A stretch of 7,442 nucleotides of DNA. Origin: Flavobacteriales bacterium (lineage in GTDB: Bacteria > Bacteroidota > Bacteroidia > Flavobacteriales > Flavobacteriaceae). Under the pieces are notes generated by a model. The model was not told the origin of the DNA. It was given only the letters and a program-made list of their open reading frames with translations, and did not search any database. A program made the position numbers and the translations under genes. Positions 1-6,234 of this stretch are shown piece by piece (within the stretch, counting starts at the first letter, position 1; each line of letters opens with the position of its first letter). The stretch is taken from assembly GCA_027032855.1 (NCBI GenBank), contig JALVLX010000235.1, forward strand, positions 1 to 7,442, given 5' to 3'.

Positions 1-6
1 ATAAAA

Positions 7-35
7 TTGTATTTAAAAAAATTATGTTATTTTCG
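7..35 (+). promoter_or_regulatory. Possible Bacteroidota-type promoter for the GCS2-CBS gene
   Basis: TATTTTCG at 28-35 matches the Bacteroidota -7 box TAnnTTTG at all but one defined position, and a TTG at 7-9 lies 18 nt upstream, where the -33 element is expected. The match is imperfect in A/T-rich DNA and the window starts here, so this is only a weak call. Confidence 0.3.
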
Positions 36-55
36 TTTTTATTAAACAAAAAATT

Positions 56-1969
56 ATGGGAGATTTCAATGTAAAATTGGCAAAAAGCAAGTCGGAAATA
101 AAAAAATTCACTAAAAACCTACTCAAAGATGTTCAAGCCTTTGAATTGATGCTTAAGGACGATTGGTTTGAAAAAGGCGTCTCCAAAATAGGTGCGGAAC
201 AAGAATTTTGTTTAGTTGACAAAAACTACAAACCGCTACCGTTAAACTTAGAAGTGTTGAAAAAATCAGGTATGGACAACTTGAGTCCCGAGTTGGCACG
301 ATTTAATTTGGAAACCAACGCCAGTCCCCAAGATTTTACCGGTAATGCCCTCTCAAAAATGGAAAAGGAAATTAACCAAGACCTGAAAAAAATAGAGAAA
401 GTTGCCAAAAAATTTGATGCGGACATCATTTTGACAGGCATTTTGCCAACGGTACGTAAATTTGATGTAGAGCGGGACAAAATCACCCCCATTGACCGGT
501 ATTTTGCTTTAATGGACGCCTTACGCGACATGCGTGGCGAAGAATTCCTCATCAATATTCACGGCATTGACGAGCTGAATATCAAGCTCAACAGCGGTAT
601 GATTGAAGCGGCAAATACCGGATTTCAAGTACATTTGCAAGTGGATCCGCAAGATTTTGCCAAACGCTACAATATTGCACAAACCATAGCCGGACCGGTT
701 TTGGCAAGCGCCGTAAATTCGCCGTTATTGTTTGGCAAACGTTTGTGGCGCGAAACACGTATCGCTCTGTTCCAGCAAGCTATCGACACCCGCGTGAGCG
801 ACGAACACCTGCGAGACAGACACCCGCGCGTTACCTTCGGAACCGATTGGGTCAAAAACGATGTAACCGACATTTTTAAAGAAGATATTTTGAGATATCG
901 CGTCTTACTCGGCGCCGATTTTGAAGAAGACAGTTTGAGAATGGTGTACAAAGGACAAACACCTGTGCTCAAAGCTTTAACCGTTCACAATTCGACTGTT
1001 TACCGTTGGAATCGCCCCGTTTACGGCATTTCCGGCAACGGCAAACCGCACTTGCGTATTGAAGCACGTATGTTCCCGGCAGGTCCCAGCGTCTTAGACG
1101 AAATGGCAAATGCCGCCTTCTGGCTCGGTCTGATGGAAGGCTATGCCGACCAAATTGACAATATTACCAAACTCATCACCTTTGACCAAGTCAAAGCCAA
1201 CTTCTATGCGGCGGCGCGTGGTGGTATGACCAAACAATTTACGTGGTTTAATGACAAAAGATATTATGCCAAAGATTTGATTTTGAACGAGTTGTTGCCC
1301 GTAGCAGAAAAAGGATTAAAACTTCGAAAAATCAGCAAAAAAGATATTGACCGCTACTTGAATGTCATCAGAGAACGGGTAGAAAAACAAACTTCAGGCA
1401 GTAGCTGGATGTTAAAAACATATAATGATTTTAAAGATCGTGCTTCAAAAGAAGAAATTCTCAGTACGATTACCATGTACACTATCAAAAACCAAAAAGA
1501 AAATCTGCCGGCACACCTTTGGAAAATACCAAAACTAAAAGATTTACCCCACTGGCACCCGGCAAAACTATTGGTTGAAGAAGTCATGAAAACTGATGTT
1601 TTATCAGCACAACCCGATGATATCGTCGAGTTTGTAGCAGATATGATGGGCTGGGCTAAACTTCGATATGTCCCCATTGAAGACGAACAAGGTATGTTTG
1701 CCGGTCTGGTAACCGCTCGAGCCATTTTGAAAACATTGAGACAACAAACCGCCGAAAAAAAGCTGAAAGATTTAAAAGTAAAAGACATAATGCTTCAAAA
1801 ACCCTTTACCATTAAGCCTGAACAAAAACTTTCTGACGCCATCAAATTGATGGACGAACACAAAATAGGCAGTTTGCCGGTTGTACAAAACGGCAAATTA
1901 GTAGGTATGCTGACCGAAACAGAATTTTTCCACCTGAGCCGGCGCCTTTTTGAACGCTTTAAAGATTAA
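56..1969 (+). CDS. Glutamate-cysteine-ligase-like (GCS2 family) carboxylate-amine ligase with C-terminal CBS domain pair
   Basis: The 637-residue cytoplasmic protein has two parts. Residues ~25-450 match the GCS2/YbdK-type family of glutamine-synthetase-fold ligases, which join the gamma-carboxyl of glutamate to an amine using ATP. Visible hallmarks are GAEQEF (46-51), ELARFNLETN (79-88), LTGILPT (126-132), TGFQVHLQV (188-196), the NSPLLFGKRLWRETR stretch (221-235) and HLRIEARMFPAGPS (332-345), which carries the Arg/Glu residues typical of the active site. Residues ~507-562 and ~575-630 form two CBS repeats (VEEVMKTDVLS...; VKDIMLQKPFTIKP...GSLPVVQNGKLVGMLT), modules that usually bind adenine nucleotides and regulate the attached domain. 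YbdK-type enzymes are usually near 370-400 residues and lack CBS domains, so this is a longer fusion architecture. There is no signal peptide. The ATG at 56 is the first in-frame Met; the next is codon 32. The family assignment is firm; the amine substrate cannot be told from sequence, and true glutathione-pathway activity is only a possibility. Confidence 0.9.
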   Translation: MGDFNVKLAKSKSEIKKFTKNLLKDVQAFELMLKDDWFEKGVSKIGAEQEFCLVDKNYKPLPLNLEVLKKSGMDNLSPELARFNLETNASPQDFTGNALSKMEKEINQDLKKIEKVAKKFDADIILTGILPTVRKFDVERDKITPIDRYFALMDALRDMRGEEFLINIHGIDELNIKLNSGMIEAANTGFQVHLQVDPQDFAKRYNIAQTIAGPVLASAVNSPLLFGKRLWRETRIALFQQAIDTRVSDEHLRDRHPRVTFGTDWVKNDVTDIFKEDILRYRVLLGADFEEDSLRMVYKGQTPVLKALTVHNSTVYRWNRPVYGISGNGKPHLRIEARMFPAGPSVLDEMANAAFWLGLMEGYADQIDNITKLITFDQVKANFYAAARGGMTKQFTWFNDKRYYAKDLILNELLPVAEKGLKLRKISKKDIDRYLNVIRERVEKQTSGSSWMLKTYNDFKDRASKEEILSTITMYTIKNQKENLPAHLWKIPKLKDLPHWHPAKLLVEEVMKTDVLSAQPDDIVEFVADMMGWAKLRYVPIEDEQGMFAGLVTARAILKTLRQQTAEKKLKDLKVKDIMLQKPFTIKPEQKLSDAIKLMDEHKIGSLPVVQNGKLVGMLTETEFFHLSRRLFERFKD

Positions 1970-1987
1970 TACGTTACCTTGCTTAGA

Positions 1988-2005
1988 TTTAGATTTTAAT
2001 CTAAA
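1988..2005 (+). other. Inverted repeat after the GCS2-CBS gene
   Basis: TTTAGATT at 1988-1995 is followed after two bases by its reverse complement AATCTAAA at 1998-2005, 19 nt downstream of the ligase stop codon. It can fold as an A/T-rich stem, but no run of T follows, so it is at best a weak terminator. Transcription may read through into the CDGSH gene. Confidence 0.35.
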
Positions 2006-2013
2006 ACAAAATA

Positions 2014-2057
2014 GCGCCAAAGGCGCGAGATTAAATAGCATAGGGCACACACCTATG
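2014..2057 (+). repeat. Double-hairpin intergenic repeat, copy 1
   Basis: This is a complete 44-bp unit. It has a first stem GCGCC-AAA-GGCGC (2014-2026), a 12-nt A-rich linker (2027-2038) and a second stem CATAGG (2039-2044) pairing with CCTATG (2052-2057) over a 7-nt loop. Its first 30 bases, plus one base before them, are identical to copy 2. The last three bases but for flanking A's are an ATG that opens the reading frame of the CDGSH gene. Confidence 0.85.
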
Positions 2058-2332
2058 AAAAATATAATAACAAATCAATCAATATTAAGCGCCAAAGGCG
2101 CGAGATTAAATAGCATAGTCCGTAAACCAATAAAAGTAAAATTAGAAGCCGGCAAGAATTACGCTTGGTGCACCTGTGGACTATCCAAAAAATTACCCTT
2201 TGTGACGGCAGACATTCCGATTCCGGCATGCACCCGTTGATTTTTAGTGTTGATGAAACCAAAGAATATTGGTTATGCCCTTGTCAACGTACCCAAAAAC
2301 AACCTTTTTGTGACGGTAGCCACAAAAAATAG
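2055..2332 (+). pseudogene. Double-CDGSH iron-sulfur protein gene, frameshifted
   Basis: Two reading frames together encode a small protein with two CDGSH-type [2Fe-2S] sites, each normally bound by three Cys and one His. Site 1 reads C-T-C-G-L-S-K-K-L-P-F (frame of 2055), then C-D-G-R-H in the next frame; site 2 is intact as WLCPCQRTQKQPFCDGSH near the end, stop at 2330-2332. The frames join at CCCTTTGTGAC (2196-2206): the expected Pro-Phe-Cys needs one more T, so a T appears lost from a four-T run at 2199-2201. Without it the first frame ends at 2240 after VTADIPIPACTR, losing half of site 1 and all of site 2. The conserved body (RKPIKVKLEAGKNYAWC) starts near 2121. The only in-frame ATG close upstream (2055) lies at the end of repeat copy 1, and copy 2 is read through as codons ~12-21, so the natural start is uncertain. 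A homopolymer sequencing or assembly error is as likely as a true mutation. Such proteins act in electron or Fe-S transfer; the role here is unknown. Confidence 0.8.
2088..2118 (+). repeat. Double-hairpin intergenic repeat, copy 2 (3'-truncated)
   Basis: These 31 bases are identical to 2013-2043 of copy 1: the first stem GCGCC-AAA-GGCGC, the linker and the beginning of the second stem (CATAG). The right arm of the second stem is missing, and the CDGSH coding sequence begins immediately after it. The unit is read in frame as residues of that protein's N terminus (SAKGARLNSI). Confidence 0.85.
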
Positions 2333-2334
2333 AA

Positions 2335-2359
2335 AAAGCGTCCAAATTTTGGACGCTTT
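2335..2359 (+). terminator. Hairpin terminator after the CDGSH gene
   Basis: AAAGCGTCCAAA (2335-2346) and its exact complement TTTGGACGCTTT (2348-2359) form a long stem starting 2 nt after the CDGSH stop codon. In practice it would be a 9-10 bp stem with a small A/T loop. The 3' T tract is short (TTTC), so termination may be moderate. It separates this gene from the helicase promoter downstream. Confidence 0.7.
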
Positions 2360-2430
2360 CACCAATTATTATGAAAAAAACCAATCATCATTGCAATTGG
2401 CAAATCTTTAGCTTCTTCTAACATTTATCT

Positions 2431-2460
2431 TTTTACTAAGGCAAATATATCGTATCTTTG
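2431..2460 (+). promoter_or_regulatory. Bacteroidota-type promoter of the helicase-nuclease gene
   Basis: TATCTTTG at 2453-2460 is an exact match to the Bacteroidota housekeeping -7 box TAnnTTTG. A T-rich block (TTTT, 2431-2434) sits 18 nt upstream in the position of the weakly conserved -33 element. Transcription would begin near 2465, leaving a leader of about 50 nt before the ATG at 2519. The rest of the 2360-2518 gap shows no convincing gene. Confidence 0.65.
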
Positions 2461-2518
2461 AACGACACAAAAAGCTTTTCAACTTATTTTATCTATCACG
2501 GCATAAATTTTATTTATA

Positions 2519-5500
2519 ATGACCCAAAACAGACTCGTCGTTTACACTGCAGGAGCAGGTTCAGGCAAAACCTTTCAAATAGCTAAACGCTATTTAAAAC
2601 GCTTGATATCAAACAAAAATAAACAAATTATTTACCGGCTTATCGGCATAACTTTTACCAATAAAGCCGCAGAAGAAATGAAAAAGCGAATTATCGAAAA
2701 TCTCATCAATGCTTCACAAGGAGAGATTACCGATGTCATGACTGAGGTCGCTAAAGAATTAAAAGAAGAAATTTTAGAACAAACCGGAATTACTAATGAT
2801 GTTGATTATCAACACGAAATCATTAAAAGAAGTAAGCATCGGTTGCAAGAAATACTACATCATTATGACGAATTTCAACTGACCACCATCGACAAATTGA
2901 TGTACAAAATCATCAAAACATTTGCACGCGACATGCAACTATCCACGGATGTAGAAGTGGAAATGGACTACAAAGAAATTGTCAATAGACTGATTGATAA
3001 CTTGATAAACAAAGCTCAACCGGATTCTCTATTATCCCGTTTTTTTATAGACTTTGCCTTGGAAAAAATTGATGATGAAAAACACTGGGACATCAAAAAA
3101 GATTTAGTGGATATTGACAAAATTATATTTGACGACAACCACTTTGAAGCATTAAAGACGTTGGAAGATAAGAGGTTGGAAGATTTTATAAAGCTGCAAG
3201 ATTATCTGAATAAAGAGATTAGCGAAATATCTGACAAGCTAATTGCTTATGGTAATAAACTTGAAAAAACTTATGAGCAATATAAAGAATATGTCAACAT
3301 AACTGTTTTTGCCAGAAGATTGCGTTTTGAGCATAACGATCTCGTCGTAAACAAAACTCTACGAGAAATCAATGAAAGTGAAGCTTACTATTACTATGTA
3401 AAAAGTAGAGTCAAAACCTTGTCAAAACAATTGCAAGCAGAAATAAAAGGACCTTTAAACGACGCCATTCACTCAATTGTCACGGAAATCATTGCATACC
3501 TTGACAATAAACTCGAATATTACAATTTCTTGCGGGCTCTGCGACAAGAAGTAAATGCACTTAGCATAGAAAACGAGTTGCAAAAAGAAATAACCGACTT
3601 TAAAGAGTCCAACAACAGGATTTTTATCAGCGATTTTAACAAGCTGATTTTAGAGCAAATTTTAAAAGATTTAGCAAGTGATACGCCTTACATTTACATG
3701 CGTTTGGGCGAAAAATACGCACATTATTTCATTGACGAATTCCAAGACACTTCGGCATTGCAATGGCACAACCTGATTCCATTAGTCCATGAAGCACTAT
3801 CAAAAGAGTTTGCAGGAGAACAACTAGGTAACACAATGATTGTTGGAGACGGCAAACAATCCATATACCGTTTTAGAGGAGGCAAACCCGAGCAATTTAT
3901 AGCCTTGAGTAATCCTGATAACAATAAAGGAGAGGGCAATCCTTTTGTAGGGGTAACTCCAAAAAACGTTGAAAAACTGCCGTTTAACTGGCGTAGCAAA
4001 GAGCACATTATCACGTTTAATAACGATTTTTTTAAAGATTTTACAAATTATTTAGACGAGCCCTACAAACAGGTTTACTTGGACCCTACTCAAAAAATTC
4101 CAAAAGGCCGAACAACCGGCGAAGGTTATGTCAATTTCCGGTTTTTAAAAGGTAGCAAAAACGACCCGGACAAAGAAAAATTTGAAGAGGCCGTTTATGA
4201 AACTGTCATGCAAGCCCAACAAAACGGTTTCAAAAAAGAAGATATCTGCATCTTGATCAATAAAAATAAAGACGGACAAAAAATAGCGGAATTTTTAAAC
4301 CAAAATAATATTGAAGTAGTCTCTTCTGAAACTTTGACGGTTGCCAATGCAGGCAAAGTCCGTTTTTTGGTAAGTTGGCTGTACTTTATGAAATCTGGAA
4401 ATCCCTACGACTTATATGATGCTGTCAGGTATTTGGCCGAAAGAGATGATGCCAACAAAGCTGACTTATACGAAAGCTTACTGAACGACAAAGATATTGC
4501 CAAAAAAGACCAAGTTAAACGTTTTGAAAAAATCGGTTATACTGTAGATTATCAACGCCTTATAAAATTTAATTTGTATGATGCTTTAATTTATTTGATT
4601 AATATTTTCGGTTTGTCAGACACAACAGAGCAGGCATATTTGCAAGCATTTTTAGAGAAAGTTTTCCAATTTTCACAAAAAGATACTCCTACTCTCAAAG
4701 CTTTTTTAAACGATTGGGAAGTGATTGCCGAAAAGTTCAGCATAGCTGCACCCGACAAGAAAGGCGCTGTTCAAATAATGACAGTTCACAAAGCCAAAGG
4801 TTTGGAATTTCCGGTAGTCATTTATTATACAAACGAAGATGTTTTCGGTGGTAATGATAAAAAAACAAAAGTTTGGATACCTGTCAATCCCGATAAATAT
4901 GAAGGCTTTGAAATCTTACCTGTCAATTTAGGAGCTTTGGAAAACACACCGGTTGAAACCTATCAAAACATTTTTCAAAAAGCAAAAGGAGAAAAAGTTT
5001 TTGACAATCTAAACCGGATTTATGTCGCCTTCACGCGCGCAGAAGAGCAATTATTTGTGATCACGCATCAACCGCCCAAAAAGCCTGAAAATCTAAAAGT
5101 AAGCCAAGTGTTGAAAGATTATTTAAACACAAAATACCAAGATTTGTTTGACGGCAATATTTTCGAATATGGTGTAGCAAAACGCACCGGAAAAACAGCG
5201 CCCGAAAAAGAAGAAAGCATCAAATTCAAACCCTTGCACTATGCCAATTGGCAATTGAAACAAAAAGACAAATTTTTGAAAATCAACACCTACTCTTTTG
5301 AACGCTGGTCTGTAAAAAGGAAAACAGCTATTGCTTACGGTATGCAACTGCACGATATTTTGAGTTATATCTCTACCGCTACACAATGGCAACAACAAAA
5401 AAGTAAACTTTTAAGTGGATTTGATGAAAATTCTCGATCAAAAATTGAAAATTTGGTTAACAAAACTATTGAACATCCGCAACTTAAAGCATATTTTTCC

Positions 5501-5761
5501 AACGCATATCAAGCACTCAACGAAAGAGACATTTTAATTCCTACAGGCAAAGGGGGTTTCAAGCAAAAACGACCGGACAGGCTGGTCTTAAAAGACAACT
5601 TGATTACCATTATTGATTACAAAACAGGCGCCGGACAAGCCGGGCATGACAAACAGTTACAAACCTATGCAGACTACCTGCGTCAAGCAGGTTTCAAAGT
5701 AGAAGATTGTATTTTGGTGTATCTCAATGACAACGACGTTAACGTAAAATTTGTGTCATAA
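2519..5761 (+). CDS. UvrD/AddA/RecB-type helicase with C-terminal PD-(D/E)XK nuclease
   Basis: The 1080-residue protein is a superfamily 1A DNA helicase fused to a RecB-family nuclease, as in the AddA or RecB subunit of the complexes that resect double-strand breaks for RecA. Helicase motifs appear in order: Walker A AGAGSGKT (11-18), Ia GITFTNKAAEEMKKR (43-57), Ib-like TTIDKL (122-127), Walker B DEFQDTS (406-412), III VGDGKQSIYRFRGG (442-455), IV LPFNWRS (487-493), V VQIMTVHKAKGLEF (751-764) and VI NRIYVAFTRAEEQLFV (832-847). The ~350 residues between Ib and Walker B correspond to the large inserted 1B region of RecB/AddA proteins. The nuclease residues look complete: GMQLH (His945), KRPDRLV (Asp1020), IIDYKTG (Asp1033, Lys1035) and QLQTYADYL (1046-1054). 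Walker A begins at residue 11, so no later start is possible. The gene has its own promoter and terminator; no AddB-like or RecC/RecD partner is present in this window. It is likely the AddA-like subunit of a recombinational repair nuclease with a partner encoded elsewhere, but a solo activity cannot be excluded. Confidence 0.93.
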   Translation: MTQNRLVVYTAGAGSGKTFQIAKRYLKRLISNKNKQIIYRLIGITFTNKAAEEMKKRIIENLINASQGEITDVMTEVAKELKEEILEQTGITNDVDYQHEIIKRSKHRLQEILHHYDEFQLTTIDKLMYKIIKTFARDMQLSTDVEVEMDYKEIVNRLIDNLINKAQPDSLLSRFFIDFALEKIDDEKHWDIKKDLVDIDKIIFDDNHFEALKTLEDKRLEDFIKLQDYLNKEISEISDKLIAYGNKLEKTYEQYKEYVNITVFARRLRFEHNDLVVNKTLREINESEAYYYYVKSRVKTLSKQLQAEIKGPLNDAIHSIVTEIIAYLDNKLEYYNFLRALRQEVNALSIENELQKEITDFKESNNRIFISDFNKLILEQILKDLASDTPYIYMRLGEKYAHYFIDEFQDTSALQWHNLIPLVHEALSKEFAGEQLGNTMIVGDGKQSIYRFRGGKPEQFIALSNPDNNKGEGNPFVGVTPKNVEKLPFNWRSKEHIITFNNDFFKDFTNYLDEPYKQVYLDPTQKIPKGRTTGEGYVNFRFLKGSKNDPDKEKFEEAVYETVMQAQQNGFKKEDICILINKNKDGQKIAEFLNQNNIEVVSSETLTVANAGKVRFLVSWLYFMKSGNPYDLYDAVRYLAERDDANKADLYESLLNDKDIAKKDQVKRFEKIGYTVDYQRLIKFNLYDALIYLINIFGLSDTTEQAYLQAFLEKVFQFSQKDTPTLKAFLNDWEVIAEKFSIAAPDKKGAVQIMTVHKAKGLEFPVVIYYTNEDVFGGNDKKTKVWIPVNPDKYEGFEILPVNLGALENTPVETYQNIFQKAKGEKVFDNLNRIYVAFTRAEEQLFVITHQPPKKPENLKVSQVLKDYLNTKYQDLFDGNIFEYGVAKRTGKTAPEKEESIKFKPLHYANWQLKQKDKFLKINTYSFERWSVKRKTAIAYGMQLHDILSYISTATQWQQQKSKLLSGFDENSRSKIENLVNKTIEHPQLKAYFSNAYQALNERDILIPTGKGGFKQKRPDRLVLKDNLITIIDYKTGAGQAGHDKQLQTYADYLRQAGFKVEDCILVYLNDNDVNVKFVS

Positions 5762-5780
5762 AATACACTCTACCAAATCA

Positions 5781-5824
5781 GCACCAAAGGTGCGACATAA
5801 AATAACATAGGGTACAGTCCTATG
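5781..5824 (+). repeat. Double-hairpin intergenic repeat, copy 3
   Basis: This is a complete 44-bp unit with the same plan as copy 1: first stem GCACC-AAA-GGTGC (5781-5793), 12-nt linker (5794-5805), and second stem CATAGG/CCTATG (5806-5811 with 5819-5824) over a 7-nt loop. Compared with copies 1 and 2 the middle base pair of the first stem is A-T instead of G-C, so both sides changed together. Confidence 0.85.
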
Positions 5825-5829
5825 TGATT

Positions 5830-5871
5830 ACCAAAGGTGCGACATAAAACAACATAGGGTGCAACCCTATG
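5830..5871 (+). repeat. Double-hairpin intergenic repeat, copy 4
   Basis: This unit follows copy 3 after only 5 nt. The first stem is shortened to ACC-AAA-GGT because the two leading bases have changed (TT for GC), the linker is one base different from copy 3 (GACATAAAACAA), and the second stem is extended to 7 bp (CATAGGG 5853-5859 with CCCTATG 5865-5871, loop TGCAA). It ends 2 nt before the terminator hairpin. Confidence 0.85.
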
Positions 5872-5873
5872 AA

Positions 5874-5904
5874 AAAAAACGCCTGATAAAATCAAGCGTT
5901 TTTT
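5874..5904. terminator. Bidirectional rho-independent terminator between convergent units
   Basis: AAAAAACGC (5874-5882) pairs with GCGTTTTTT (5896-5904), and the interior continues as TGAT-AAA-ATCA after one C/A mismatch. The T run after the stem on the plus strand and the complement of the 8-A run on the other strand give a U tract in both directions. It can end the helicase transcript (113 nt after its stop) and the leftward small-ORF transcript (40 nt after its stop). Confidence 0.85.
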
Positions 5905-5943
5905 AAAGTAAAACTATGACAAACAAACAAATCTATAACTAAC

Positions 5944-6087
5944 TCAGTTTAAGTAACGTAATTCAACTAACTGTTTTTCTACATGCGCTATTTTAACCAA
6001 AATGTCAAAATATTCATCTAGCATCCCTTTAGATAATAAATACAATGATTTCTTTTTCAAGTTTTGATAAATAGCAAATAGTTTCAT
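5944..6087 (-). CDS. Small hypothetical protein (47 aa), sigma-54-type promoter
   Basis: Read leftwards from the ATG at 6087 to the TGA at 5944, this encodes 47 residues: it begins MKLFAIYQNLKKKSLYLL, continues SKGMLDEYFDILVKIAHVEK and ends QLVELRYLN. I do not recognise a named family. The sequence is predicted mostly helical: a basic amphipathic first half (LKKKSLYLLSKG) and a leucine/valine-patterned second half with alternating charges, so a small soluble helical hairpin or protein-binding peptide is plausible. There is no clear signal peptide, transmembrane segment or Cys. Support for a real gene is contextual: a near-perfect sigma-54 promoter ends 28 nt upstream of the ATG, giving a ~17-nt leader, and a strong terminator follows the stop. 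The leader has no Shine-Dalgarno-like sequence, which is usual in Bacteroidota. An alternative would be that the transcript acts as a small RNA and the ORF is incidental. Confidence 0.6.
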   Translation of the reverse strand: MKLFAIYQNLKKKSLYLLSKGMLDEYFDILVKIAHVEKQLVELRYLN

Positions 6088-6114
6088 AATCTAAGGTTTT
6101 TGTAATTAACTAAA

Positions 6115-6130
6115 TGCAATGACCGTGCCA
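6115..6130 (-). promoter_or_regulatory. Sigma-54 (RpoN) -24/-12 promoter
   Basis: On the minus strand the sequence reads TTGGCACGGTCATTGCATTT. TGGCAC (6130-6125), a 5-nt spacer and TTGCA (6119-6115) match the RpoN consensus TGGCACG-N4-TTGCW at every defined position, with the invariant GG and GC exactly 12 nt apart (6128 and 6116). The predicted start is near 6104, 17 nt before the small ORF's ATG. Transcription would require RpoN and an ATP-driven enhancer-binding activator; the 6131-6185 stretch upstream has short imperfect palindromes (for example TTGTAACAA at 6134-6142) that could be an activator site, but none is convincing. Confidence 0.8.
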
Positions 6131-6185
6131 AAGTTGTAACAATTTGATAATGTGCATGTTGCAAGGCATTTTTGTGGCATGACAT

Positions 6186-6218
6186 AAAAAAATTCCGGCA
6201 ATGCCGGAATTTTTTTTT
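6186..6218. terminator. Rho-independent terminator after the Omp28-like lipoprotein gene
   Basis: AATTCCGGC (6191-6199) pairs perfectly with GCCGGAATT (6203-6211) over a 3-nt loop, with a run of A before it and eight or more T after it extending the stem. It lies 17 nt downstream of the leftward lipoprotein stop codon, where the minus-strand U tract would end that transcript, and it shields the sigma-54 unit from read-through. The T run on the plus strand means that it could also stop rightward transcription. Confidence 0.88.
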
Positions 6219-6234
6219 ATTTTTAAATAGGATA

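Noticed and set aside
1950..2054. Upstream extension of the CDGSH reading frame overlapping the ligase stop
   Set aside because: It overlaps the end of the ligase gene and encodes mostly translated repeat and A/T-rich spacer with no family similarity; the ATG at 2055 or a lost start is more plausible.
2014..2118. CRISPR array
   Set aside because: The repeats are palindromic double hairpins with irregular spacing, only two copies per locus, no uniform spacers and no cas genes.
2196..2202. Programmed -1 frameshift at ACCCTTTG
   Set aside because: It does not fit the X-XXY-YYZ slippery pattern and no downstream pseudoknot is evident; a homopolymer indel is simpler.
2395..2409. Second possible sigma-54 site (TGGCAAATCTTTAGC)
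   Set aside because: GG and GC are 12 nt apart, but the -24 box lacks the C after TGGCA, the -12 box is TAGC, and no suitable gene begins just downstream; the exact TAnnTTTG box at 2453 explains the helicase promoter better.
2371..2421. 16-codon ORF (MKKTNHHCNWQIFSFF) between terminator and helicase promoter
   Set aside because: It is upstream of the predicted helicase start site, has no promoter of its own and is too short to distinguish from chance in A/T-rich DNA.
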